Positions 18,925 through 26,224 of a DNA stretch of 51,829 nucleotides are shown here, piece by piece. Position 1 is the first letter of the stretch; the number at the start of each line of letters is the position of its first letter. Both the position numbers and the translations under genes were made by a program. The DNA is from Bacteroidia bacterium (GTDB lineage Bacteria > Bacteroidota > Bacteroidia > Palsa-965): assembly GCA_025454955.1 (NCBI GenBank), contig JALONL010000040.1, positions 1 through 51,829 on the forward strand. The letters are read 5' to 3'. The notes under the pieces were generated by a model, which did not search any database, was not told the origin of the DNA, and was given only the letters and a program-made list of their open reading frames with translations.

Positions 18925-18932
18925 TACATTTG
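18925..18932 (+). promoter_or_regulatory. Putative -7 box of the OmpA-family gene
   Basis: TACATTTG matches the Bacteroidota -7 consensus TAnnTTTG and lies 26 bases before the ATG at 18959. No convincing TTTG -33 box was found at the usual distance, so this is a partial match. Confidence 0.35.
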
Positions 18933-18958
18933 CCCCAACGCCTTAACACTATATTATT

Positions 18959-20437
18959 ATGAAAAAATATGTACTCGCTGCCGCTGCGTGCTGCCTGTTT
19001 GCAGTTGCCGGGCTCAATGCCCAGTCGGCAGAGAAAAAATGGGGTATTGGTCTTTACGGCGGTGCTTTGCAGTACCGCGGCGAGGCGGGCGACGAGTTTT
19101 TTAAATTCGATCCCATCCGTCCCACATTCGGTATCACTGCTGCACGTTATATCAATCCCTGGATTGATCTCGTGGGCGATTTTGGTATTGGCGGCCTTGG
19201 GTATGCCGGTGCCATACCTGCATTCAGCGGCGACCTTTACAATTTCGATTTTGTAGCCCGCATTAAGTTCAACAACGGCAAATGGCTCAAGGAAAATACA
19301 TTGATAGCTCCGTATGTATTTATAGGTGTGGGCGATGCCATTTACCGCGAACCGCGCTACCTGCCGCGCACCAATGCCACGGTTGATTTCAACTTCCCCG
19401 TGGGTGCCGGTTTGCGTGTGCGCCTGGCAAACAATGTAAACCTGCGTGTGCAAACGGCTTACCACTGGACACTTACCGATACATACGACGGCATTTCGCG
19501 CCCCGGCGTGTCGGGCAACCAGAACGATCAGTTCCTGACCACTACGGTGGGACTTATTTTCAACATCGACCGCAAAGACACCGACAAAGACGGCGTTTAC
19601 GACAAGTTCGACAAATGCCCCAACACGCCTCCCGGCGTAAAAATTGATACCAAAGGCTGTCCGCTCGACAAAGACCAGGACGGAATTGTGGATGCCGACG
19701 ATGCCTGCCCCGATGTGGCCGGTGTGGCTTCGGCCAAAGGCTGCCCCGATGCCGATGGCGACGGAATTAAAGACAGCGACGACGCCTGCCCCAACAATGC
19801 CGGTGAAGCCAAAAACAACGGCTGCCCCGACAAAGACGGCGACGGCGTAATTGACAAAGACGACCGCTGCCCCGATGTGGCCGGCGACGCCAAATTCAAC
19901 GGCTGCCCCGACACTGATGGTGACGGCACTCCCGACATTGACGACAAATGCCCGAAAGAGCGCGGCCGCCCCAACCTTGCCGGCTGCCCCGACAGCGATG
20001 GCGACGGCATCATTAACTCCGAAGACAAATGCCCCAACCAGGTGGGCCCGCGCAGCAACAGCGGCTGTCCCGAAATTAAGGAAGAAACCAAACAGGTGCT
20101 GGCACAGGCGCTGGCCGGTGTGCAGTTTGAAACGGGCAAAGACGTAATCAAGAAATCGTCGTACGCCATACTCGACAATGTGGTGAAAGTAATGCTGGAA
20201 AATCCCGAGTACAAACTCAGCATAGAAGGCCACACCGACAACCAGGGCGACGATGCCAAGAACCTCGACCTTTCGCAACGCCGTGCCAATGCCGTAATGA
20301 AGTACCTCACCGACAAAGGTGTAGATGCCAAACGCCTGCGCGCCACCGGCTACGGCGAAACCAAACCGGTAGAAACCAACGACACTCCCGCCGGCCGCGC
20401 CAAAAACCGCCGTGTGGAGTTTAAGATTGAATTTTAG
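18959..20437 (+). CDS. OmpA-family outer-membrane protein with thrombospondin type 3 repeats
   Basis: The product has 492 residues with a signal peptide (MKKYVLAAAACCLFAVAGLNAQ minus its last residues). Residues about 23-200 form an N-terminal beta-barrel-like domain. Residues about 205-365 carry calcium-binding type 3 repeats (DTDKDGVYDKFDKCPNTPPG, DGDGVIDKDDRCPDVAGDA and others), with Asp and Cys in the usual places. Residues about 380-492 form an OmpA peptidoglycan-binding domain (SIEGHTDNQGDDAKNLDLS, QRRANAVMKYL, GRAKNRRVEFKIEF). It should tether the outer membrane to peptidoglycan. It is monocistronic, with its own promoter-like motif and a strong terminator at 20458-20488. Confidence 0.93.
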   Translation: MKKYVLAAAACCLFAVAGLNAQSAEKKWGIGLYGGALQYRGEAGDEFFKFDPIRPTFGITAARYINPWIDLVGDFGIGGLGYAGAIPAFSGDLYNFDFVARIKFNNGKWLKENTLIAPYVFIGVGDAIYREPRYLPRTNATVDFNFPVGAGLRVRLANNVNLRVQTAYHWTLTDTYDGISRPGVSGNQNDQFLTTTVGLIFNIDRKDTDKDGVYDKFDKCPNTPPGVKIDTKGCPLDKDQDGIVDADDACPDVAGVASAKGCPDADGDGIKDSDDACPNNAGEAKNNGCPDKDGDGVIDKDDRCPDVAGDAKFNGCPDTDGDGTPDIDDKCPKERGRPNLAGCPDSDGDGIINSEDKCPNQVGPRSNSGCPEIKEETKQVLAQALAGVQFETGKDVIKKSSYAILDNVVKVMLENPEYKLSIEGHTDNQGDDAKNLDLSQRRANAVMKYLTDKGVDAKRLRATGYGETKPVETNDTPAGRAKNRRVEFKIEF

Positions 20438-20457
20438 TAAGCATACACACACACTTT

Positions 20458-20488
20458 ACAACGGCTGCCCCGCAAAGGCAGCCGTTGT
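20458..20488 (+). terminator. Intrinsic terminator of the OmpA-family gene
   Basis: A perfect 12-bp stem (ACAACGGCTGCC / GGCAGCCGTTGT) with a 7-base loop begins 21 bases after the stop codon. The following T-run is short (TACTTTC). Confidence 0.75.
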
Positions 20489-20490
20489 TA

Positions 20491-20587
20491 CTTTCAGCCG
20501 AAGGCTGAAAGCCGTAAGGCTGCGGAAAGTTTTCTTCGGCGAAGCCGGATAAACTTTCCGCCAATCTGTGGCAAGTCTGTGACTTGC
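20491..20587. repeat. Cluster of four consecutive hairpins
   Basis: In order these are CTTTCAGCCGAAGGCTGAAAG (a palindrome, 20491-20511), AGCC-GTAA-GGCT (20510-20521), GCGGAAAGTTT...AAACTTTCCGC (20522-20561, with an inner CTTCGGCGAAG hairpin), and GCAAGTC-TGT-GACTTGC (20571-20587). They lie back to back after the terminator, in the non-coding gap 20489-20818, which holds nothing else recognisable. They look like a REP/BIME-type cluster. Confidence 0.7.
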
Positions 20588-20818
20588 ATGGCAGGGGGCG
20601 GTGTTATTTTAATGCGCCAAAAGGAATGAATATCTAGCCCCGGCTGTAATGGAAAGCCTGCCACAATGCCTTTTCGGTGCAGGATGGCCTTGCAATGTAA
20701 GACGGGAGCGGACGGTATTAAATTGCACCCTCAGATTCGCTCCCACTTTTAAATTTCAGGTTGTTGAAATGTACAACCGCATCGCCTCATCGCCGCGAAG
20801 TATGTATTTTCGCATACA

Positions 20819-21586
20819 ATGAAACTGTTTACCATTCCCAATCTTTTCACGCTGGGCAATTTGCTTTGCGGCTGTCTTGCCATCATTTTCGCGCTCGATG
20901 GCGATTTAACCTGGAGTGCTTATCTGGTGGGCATAGCCGCCGTGCTCGATTTTTTAGACGGCTTTATGGCCCGGCTGCTCAAGTCGAGTTCGCCCATTGG
21001 CAAAGAACTCGACTCGCTGGCCGATTGTGTGACTTTTGGTGTGGTGCCGGGAATAATGGTGATGGTAATGGTTCAAAAAGGACTTTATTATTCAAAAGAA
21101 GGTTATCTGTTTCTTGAACAAAACTACTGGCTCACTTACTTCCCATTAATCATTTCGCTTTTTTCCGCTTTACGTCTTGCCAAATTCAACATTGATACCC
21201 GGCAAAGTGATTCGTTTATAGGCGTACCCACACCTGCAAACGCCATGCTCCTGAGTGCCATTCCGCTCATGGCCGGCTGGGACGGGCAACCCGATTTTAT
21301 GACACGTTACGCCGAAGTGGCCCCGGCATTTATTGTGACCCCGTTTTTCCTCCTTGGCATTTCGCTTGTAATGTCGCTGCTGCTCATTTCCGAACTCCCG
21401 CTCTTCGCCCTCAAGTTCAAGAAATTTGGCTGGAAAGGCAACGAGGTGCGTTACAGCTTTCTGCTGGCCTGCCTGGCCCTGATTGCGTGGCTGGGCTATG
21501 CCGGAATTGCGCTGAGCATTGTGGCGTACATTCTGCTTTCGGTGGTGTTGTGGATGATGGGCCGGGGAAAACAGGAGAACGCATAA
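20819..21586 (+). CDS. pssA: CDP-diacylglycerol--serine O-phosphatidyltransferase
   Basis: This inner-membrane enzyme makes phosphatidylserine from CDP-diacylglycerol and L-serine, the committed step to phosphatidylethanolamine. The start MKLFTIPNLFTLGNLLCGCL is characteristic of the class II (PssA) family. The CDP-alcohol phosphotransferase signature is complete: DFLDGFMAR followed by GKELDSLAD, i.e. DGxxAR, then GxxxDxxxD, at about residues 42-70. Several transmembrane helices follow. The 255-residue length is normal. It stands 63 nt ahead of purS, with which it may be cotranscribed. Confidence 0.93.
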   Translation: MKLFTIPNLFTLGNLLCGCLAIIFALDGDLTWSAYLVGIAAVLDFLDGFMARLLKSSSPIGKELDSLADCVTFGVVPGIMVMVMVQKGLYYSKEGYLFLEQNYWLTYFPLIISLFSALRLAKFNIDTRQSDSFIGVPTPANAMLLSAIPLMAGWDGQPDFMTRYAEVAPAFIVTPFFLLGISLVMSLLLISELPLFALKFKKFGWKGNEVRYSFLLACLALIAWLGYAGIALSIVAYILLSVVLWMMGRGKQENA

Positions 21587-21649
21587 ACACCATAAATTAT
21601 CGGCCAAAACCGCTACCTTTGCCCTCGCAAAACAGAATTCACGCACACC

Positions 21650-21901
21650 ATGAAATTTATAGCCGAAATTGACGTAATGCCGCACAAGGCATTGCTCGAC
21701 CCGCAGGGAAAAGCCGTAAGCGGCAGCATGAAAAACCTCAATCTGCCCGAAATTGGCAATGTGCGCATTGGCAAGCACATTTCCCTCGAAGTAGAGGCCG
21801 ATTCGAAAGCCACTGCGGAGGCAAAAGTAGATGAAGCCTGCAAAAAACTCTTAGCCAATCCGATTATGGAGTACTACGAGTATAAAATTTCAGAAGCCTA
21901 A
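21650..21901 (+). CDS. purS: Phosphoribosylformylglycinamidine synthase subunit PurS
   Basis: This 83-residue protein matches PurS, the small subunit that bridges PurQ and PurL in the FGAM synthase complex (fourth step of purine synthesis). Family features include an N-terminal strand MKFIAEIDVMPHKALLDPQG, the following AVSGSMKNLNL, IGNVRIGKHISLEVEAD and a C-terminal CKKLLANPIMEYYEYKI. PurQ and PurL are not in this window. The ATG at 21650 is the only sensible start. Confidence 0.92.
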   Translation: MKFIAEIDVMPHKALLDPQGKAVSGSMKNLNLPEIGNVRIGKHISLEVEADSKATAEAKVDEACKKLLANPIMEYYEYKISEA

Positions 21902-21920
21902 TTAATTTCAATAATACCTG

Positions 21921-21964
21921 AAACAGCAACAGTTCATACCCACTATGCGCTGCTGCTGTTTTGT
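21921..21964 (+). terminator. Probable terminator after purS
   Basis: AAACAGCAACAG pairs, with one mismatch, with CTGCTGCTGTTT across an 18-20-base loop and is followed by TTTTGTGTTT. It ends about 16 nt before the next start codon. Confidence 0.5.
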
Positions 21965-21979
21965 GTTTATATACCAGAA

Positions 21980-22609
21980 ATGGATAAACTGAAGTGGTAC
22001 TCGATGCCCATTGCCATAGTGGCGTATTCCATGATAGTGGTTACGGGCTTTGTATGGTTGTGGAATTATATTGCCGATACGCAGGTATCGCAGTTCTGGT
22101 ACATTATTGCCGGCATTGCGGGCATTTATCTGGTGCTGGCATTTTTACTCAGCCTCATAAACCTGCATTGGGAACTTACTGTGCTTTTGCAGGTGGCACT
22201 GGTGCTTGGCCCGTTGCTGTATTTCATCAATAACAACGAGCCGTATCGTCCACCGGTATTTGTATTCCTGGTAAACAGCGGCTACACCGGCCCGCTCGAA
22301 ATTACGTTTAAGGAAAGCTCCGAAACCCAGGTAAAAAAGCGCACGGATACGCTGTATTTCCCGTTCGATGTGGAAGGTAAACTGCAGTTGCAGGAAGACT
22401 ACCGCATGGTAAAAGCCGCCATGGAAAAAAACTGCTACTACCTCTACACCGACCGCAGCCGGGAACTTATTCCGTACATCAGCAAGCAGCAGTCTATTCC
22501 TGCCGATACGTTGAAGAAAGTACTGGTATCGCGCCCTTCGGAAACGAAAGGTGCCAAAATGCAGGTGTTGAAATATCAGGTAGAAAAAGCCGGCCGCGTA
22601 AAATGGTGA
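21980..22609 (+). CDS. Hypothetical membrane protein with three N-terminal helices
   Basis: The product has 209 residues. Three hydrophobic helices occupy about residues 8-85 (IAIVAYSMIVVTGFVWLW, YIIAGIAGIYLVLAFLLSL, LTVLLQVALVLGPLLYFI). A soluble domain of about 120 residues follows (FVFLVNSGYTGPLEITFKES onwards), rich in beta strands and charged residues. I do not recognise the family. The TGA stop is immediately followed by the repeat field that begins at 22610. Confidence 0.75.
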   Translation: MDKLKWYSMPIAIVAYSMIVVTGFVWLWNYIADTQVSQFWYIIAGIAGIYLVLAFLLSLINLHWELTVLLQVALVLGPLLYFINNNEPYRPPVFVFLVNSGYTGPLEITFKESSETQVKKRTDTLYFPFDVEGKLQLQEDYRMVKAAMEKNCYYLYTDRSRELIPYISKQQSIPADTLKKVLVSRPSETKGAKMQVLKYQVEKAGRVKW

Positions 22610-22618
22610 CTTCGACAG

Positions 22619-22767
22619 GCTCAGTCACCGCGTAAAGATGCTCAGTCACCGGGTGTGGATGCTCAGTCACCGGGTGTGGATGCTCAGTCACCGGGTGTTG
22701 ATGCCTCAGTCACCGGGTCAGGATGCCTCAGTCACTGGGTCAGGATGCTGAGTCACTGGGTTAGGAT
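22619..22767. repeat. 21/22-bp direct tandem repeat, seven copies
   Basis: Units begin at 22619, 22640, 22661, 22682, 22703, 22725 and 22747, with consensus GCTCAGTCACYGGGTGWGGA plus T. Units five and six carry an extra C (22 bp). The first unit is preceded by TTCGACAG, linking it to the TTCGACARGCTCAG motif family. There are no spacers. Confidence 0.93.
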
Positions 22768-22775
22768 GCTCAACT

Positions 22776-22927
22776 GTCATCACAAAACAGGAATGCAAGC
22801 CGGAGGCTGAGCTTGTCGAAGCCACCGGCATGTACAGCTCAGTCACTGGGTCAGGATGCTCAGTCGTCATCACAAAACAGGAATGCAAGCCGGAGGCTGA
22901 GCTTGTCGAAGCCACCGGCATGTACAG
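22776..22927. repeat. Two 62-bp identical direct repeats flanking a tandem-repeat unit
   Basis: The 62 bases at 22776-22837 recur at 22866-22927. Each copy begins GTCATCACAAAACAGGAATG and contains GGAGGCTGAGCTTGTCGAAG, then CCACCGGCATGTACAG. Between them lies a unit of the preceding tandem array (CTCAGTCACTGGGTCAGGAT). A segmental duplication of about 90 bp explains the arrangement. Confidence 0.9.
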
Positions 22928-22931
22928 GCAG

Positions 22932-23121
22932 AGTCGCAACGGGATGGCCCCGCCATTCCCGTAAGGGCGCGAGGCATCGCGCCCAGCGACAAATCCCAAC
23001 ACTCCAGCCTGCGCTCGTACTTCGCATCCGTAACACCAACAAACGTGTCATACAACAGTCGCAACGGGATGGCCCCGCCATTCCCGTAAGGGCGCGAGGC
23101 GTCGCGCCCAGCGACAAATCC
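22932..23121. repeat. Interspersed palindromic repeat, copies C and D
   Basis: Two nearly identical 65-bp copies start at 22932 and 23057 (AGTCGCAACGGGATGGCCCC...). Each contains the hairpin GGGCGCGA-GGCR-TCGCGCCC (22965-22984 and 23090-23109) and ends AGCGACAAATCC. They differ at one loop base (GGCA/GGCG). They share the core with copies A and B. The whole gap 22610-23161 is repeat-derived and holds no gene. Confidence 0.9.
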
Positions 23122-23161
23122 GACAACAAAATCCGACAACAAACCCGCGACAAACCCCAAC

Positions 23162-23193
23162 AAAAAAAACACCGCCAAAGGCGGTGCTTTTTT
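23162..23193. terminator. Bidirectional intrinsic terminator
   Basis: CACCGCC-AAA-GGCGGTG is flanked by eight A on the left and CTTTTTT on the right, so it can end transcription from either side. It lies 22 bases beyond the stop codon of the minus-strand gene at 23216-23662. Confidence 0.85.
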
Positions 23194-23215
23194 GCATATC
23201 AAGAAAGTCTAACAC

Positions 23216-23662
23216 CTAATCCTGCGGAGGATCCGGCGCCGTAGTATACCCCGCCTTCTTAGGCTTCAACGTTTTCGGAAAAATCACATTCACCAATTCT
23301 TCACTTTGAGTAAGCTGCGTAGCCGAAATACCATTTACAATAGTAGCAGGCACATCATATTTCAGTTTGGGCTTGTAAGCCTCATAAGTACCATTGTCGA
23401 GCAGGCGGTACATGGCTATTACCTTGCCATCTTTCACTTCCACGCGTGCATTGTAGCAGCGTGCTTCCGAGCCTGAGCGGATACTGATGATGACATTGTC
23501 GTGTGTGCCGTCGGTCACAGCTTCGGCGCCGCGCTGTTCAAATTTTTCTTCCCAGCGGGTGTAGCAGTTGTCCTGCGCGGGTGCAGGCTGTGGCTGGGCG
23601 GCAAGCGGCATAACGCCTAAACTGGTTACTGCCACGAAGCAGGCGAGAATGGTTTTTATCAT
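23216..23662 (-). CDS. Small secreted protein of unknown function
   Basis: The product has 148 residues with a signal peptide (MIKTILACFVAVTSLGVMPL, then AAQPQ). The mature part has two cysteines (DNCYTRWEEKFEQRG and SEARCYNARVEVKDG) that could form a disulfide, and a beta-rich middle with GKVIAMYRLLDNGTYEAYKP. There is no T9SS sorting domain. I do not recognise the family. A periplasmic location is the simplest reading. Its start codon lies 25 bp from the edge of the palindromic element at 23688-23851, so that element occupies its promoter region. Confidence 0.75.
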   Translation of the reverse strand: MIKTILACFVAVTSLGVMPLAAQPQPAPAQDNCYTRWEEKFEQRGAEAVTDGTHDNVIISIRSGSEARCYNARVEVKDGKVIAMYRLLDNGTYEAYKPKLKYDVPATIVNGISATQLTQSEELVNVIFPKTLKPKKAGYTTAPDPPQD

Positions 23663-23687
23663 GCGGATAATACTGGTTAGTTGGATA

Positions 23688-23851
23688 AGAGGCCGTTTAA
23701 AATTTGTTTTTGAGATTTGTTATGAGCGAATTTTTTCTCAGACAAGGCGCATTTTGCAGGCGATCCTTGGAAAGGATCGACAAAAAATGCAACGCCGGAT
23801 GAGGAAAAATTAGCCATAACAAAGTCAAAGGATAAATTGTAAACGGACTCT
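23688..23851. mobile_element. 164-bp palindromic element, MITE-like
   Basis: The two halves pair symmetrically around 23769.5 without a single gap over 164 bases. The ends read AGAGGCCGTTTAAAATTT (23688 on) and, on the other strand from 23851, AGAGTCCGTTTACAATTT. Inner matching blocks are TTTGTTATG/CATAACAAA and CGATCCTT/AAGGATCG, the latter flanking the centre. A stretch of about 20 bases on each side of TTTGTTATG is poorly matched. There is no ORF of note. The form fits a non-autonomous terminal-inverted-repeat element folded as one long hairpin. A target-site duplication is not clear. Confidence 0.6.
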
Positions 23852-24121
23852 AAAGATAATTATCCGCCCGAAATATCGGCCCCCGATTTGCCCGGCCCGG
23901 GTTTTTCTTCGACTGATGTACCGGTTTTCACCGCTCAAAAAAAAATCATGAACCTTTAGGTTCATCAATGGCTTGATAAAAAATAAATTTGGAAGTTCAG
24001 AAAATACCGCTTTACCTTTGCCGCCATTCAAAGCACGATACGTTCATCGGCCAGTCTGATGAAAAGATCTTTCGGTTACTTGTAAATTCTTTATTGTTTC
24101 ATTTTATACACGTTTCATTTT

Positions 24122-25663
24122 ATGACACTCGTTAAAACCTACGGCTGTGCCGTACAGGGAATTCAGGCCAACACCGTTACGGTGGAAGTCAACATCGACA
24201 CCGGCATCAATTTTTTCATTGTGGGTTTGCCCGACAGCGCCGTGAAGGAAAGCCAGCAGCGCATTGACGCGGCTTTGCGCAACAACGGTTTCCGCATTCC
24301 GGGCAAAAAAATTACGGTAAATATGGCTCCGGCCGATATCCGCAAGGAAGGTTCGGCTTACGATTTAACCATTGCGGCCGGTATTCTGGCGGCTTCGGGG
24401 CAAATGCCGGCGCACGAAGTAGAGCGGTTTGTGCTTATGGGCGAACTGGCACTCGACGGGCAGTTGAGGCCCATACGCGGGGTATTGCCCATTGCCATGC
24501 AGGCTTTGGAAGCGGGTTTTGATGGCATGATTGTGCCTTTCGAAAATGCCAGCGAGGCGGCCGTGGTGGAAGATTTGCCCGTGTATGCCATGAAGCATCT
24601 CAACGAAGTAATCGACTTTTTCTGCGGCAACCGGCCCGAAGCGGTGAAGCTTGATCTGGCCAAAGAATTTGCCTCCGAACCCCTGCTTACCGATGCCGAC
24701 TTTGCCGAAGTAAAAGGCCAGCAAATTGTGCGCCTCGCGCTGGAAGTGGCGGCGGGCGGCGGACACAACATACTCATGATAGGGCCTCCCGGCGCAGGCA
24801 AAACCATGCTCGCCAAACGACTGCCCGGAATTTTGCCGCCCATGAGTTTGCGCGAGGCTTTGGAAACTACCAAAATTCACTCGGTGGCCGGACGCAGCGG
24901 GGCAGGAGCGGGGCTTATTACGCGCCGTCCGTTTCGTGCGCCGCACCATACCATAAGCGATGTGGCCCTGGTAGGCGGTGGCGGCTTTCCGCAGCCGGGC
25001 GAAATTTCGCTGGCACACAACGGCGTGCTTTTTCTCGACGAATTGCCCGAGTACAAACGCACCGTGCTGGAAGTAATGCGCCAGCCGCTCGAAGACCGCG
25101 TGGTCACCATTTCGCGGGCAAAGTTAACGGTCGAATATCCCGCCGGATTTATGCTGGTGGCCTCCATGAATCCCTGTCCCTGCGGCTATTTCAGCCATCC
25201 CGACAAAAAATGCGTATGTCCGCCCGGCGCCGTGCAAAACTACATGAACCGCATTTCGGGCCCGCTGCTCGACCGAATTGATATGCATGTGGAAGTTTCG
25301 CCGCTGGGTTTCAACGAACTTTCGTCGAGCAACCCCGGCGAAACCAGTGCAGCAGTGCGCGACCGTGTAATGCGGGTAAGAGAGGTGCAGCTGAAACGCT
25401 TCCTCAATACGCCCGGAGTGTATTGCAATGCACAAATGACCGCCTCCATGGTGCGCGAATACTGCGCATTGGACGAAGCCGGAAAAGAAGTACTCAAAAC
25501 GGCCATGAACAGACTCGGCTTCTCGGCCCGCGGTTTCGACCGTATGCTTAAAGTGGCCCGCACCATTGCCGATATGCATGGCAATGAAAGAGTGACCAGT
25601 CAGAACCTCATTTCGGCAGTGAAATACCGCAACCTCGACAGGGCAAATTTTTACGCCAATTAA
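24122..25663 (+). CDS. YifB/ComM-type AAA+ ATPase (Mg-chelatase-like)
   Basis: The 513-residue length is normal. An N-terminal ChlI-like domain (MTLVKTYGCAVQGIQANTV, KITVNMAPADIRKEGSAYDL) is followed by the AAA core: Walker A GPPGAGKTMLAKRLP at about residues 221-235 and Walker B VLFLDELPEY at about 301-310. Then come MNPCPCGYFSHPDKKCVCPP, a cysteine cluster usual in the family, and the C-terminal Mg_chelatase_C helical domain (GFSARGFDRMLKVARTIADM). ComM is a hexameric helicase that promotes branch migration during natural transformation. Conservation of the motifs suggests an active ATPase, but a role in transformation here is inference. Confidence 0.92.
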   Translation: MTLVKTYGCAVQGIQANTVTVEVNIDTGINFFIVGLPDSAVKESQQRIDAALRNNGFRIPGKKITVNMAPADIRKEGSAYDLTIAAGILAASGQMPAHEVERFVLMGELALDGQLRPIRGVLPIAMQALEAGFDGMIVPFENASEAAVVEDLPVYAMKHLNEVIDFFCGNRPEAVKLDLAKEFASEPLLTDADFAEVKGQQIVRLALEVAAGGGHNILMIGPPGAGKTMLAKRLPGILPPMSLREALETTKIHSVAGRSGAGAGLITRRPFRAPHHTISDVALVGGGGFPQPGEISLAHNGVLFLDELPEYKRTVLEVMRQPLEDRVVTISRAKLTVEYPAGFMLVASMNPCPCGYFSHPDKKCVCPPGAVQNYMNRISGPLLDRIDMHVEVSPLGFNELSSSNPGETSAAVRDRVMRVREVQLKRFLNTPGVYCNAQMTASMVREYCALDEAGKEVLKTAMNRLGFSARGFDRMLKVARTIADMHGNERVTSQNLISAVKYRNLDRANFYAN

Positions 25664-26224
25664 TTCTTTTCACTCATTTACTTTTGACAATAAAACGTTT
25701 TGTTTCACCATACAGGGTGAAGCGATTCCGAACCTGATTTTTCATTAAAAAAAATTATTCATTCACTTTTTAAAAAATATTCACATGGGCGTGTACTACC
25801 TGCAACTGTTTTTAATTCGTATTTCATTCTATATTGAAGCTGAAGGAGTGGGTTTTTCTATCGAAATAAGGAACCCGTTTATCACCCAGAGAAGTGTGAG
25901 CAACCAATTGTTCAGTATATAGATTGAAAAACAAAACGAAACCATTAACGGGAGCGGCCTTTAAAAGACAGGGGCGCTCCCGTTTGTTTTTTACAGGATA
26001 TGGGAAAGAAACGAATCGGGGAGTAGTATTTTTAAGCGGACTAATTTAGTTTTAATTTCCAAAAAAATGTTTGGCTTGTATTTTGATTTTCAGCGATTTA
26101 ATAGATTTTCTTGAGTCAAATAAGGCTTTTCGATTTTAGTTATTGAAATTATTTTTCGATTTGCGCCCTCATTATCATATCCAACAGATGGAATTGCACG
26201 TATAACGGATGGATTTATAGACCC
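25664..26224. other. Gene-free AT-rich interval, possible small RNA
   Basis: About 560 bases lie between yifB and the next cargo gene with no credible ORF. The first 280 bases include a small hairpin (TTCACC...GGTGAA near 25706-25730) and the GGGTT...AACCC pair around 25851-25876. They end in the strong terminator at 25947-25991, nearly 300 bases after the yifB stop. A terminator so far from any gene suggests an independent non-coding transcript. The rest (25992-26224) shows nothing recognisable. Confidence 0.35.
25947..25991 (+). terminator. Intrinsic terminator without an adjacent gene
   Basis: AACGGGAGCG (25947-25956) pairs perfectly with CGCTCCCGTT (25975-25984) across an 18-base loop and is followed by TGTTTTTTA. 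Confidence 0.75.

Noticed and set aside
18869..20452. 527-codon minus-strand frame opposite the OmpA gene
   Set aside because: The repetitive GAAVVF-type sequence is the mirror of the TSP3 calcium repeats, so it is a shadow.
22494..23202. Several small minus-strand frames over the repeat field
   Set aside because: They are translations of the tandem and palindromic repeats and of the membrane protein's 3' end; none has independent support.
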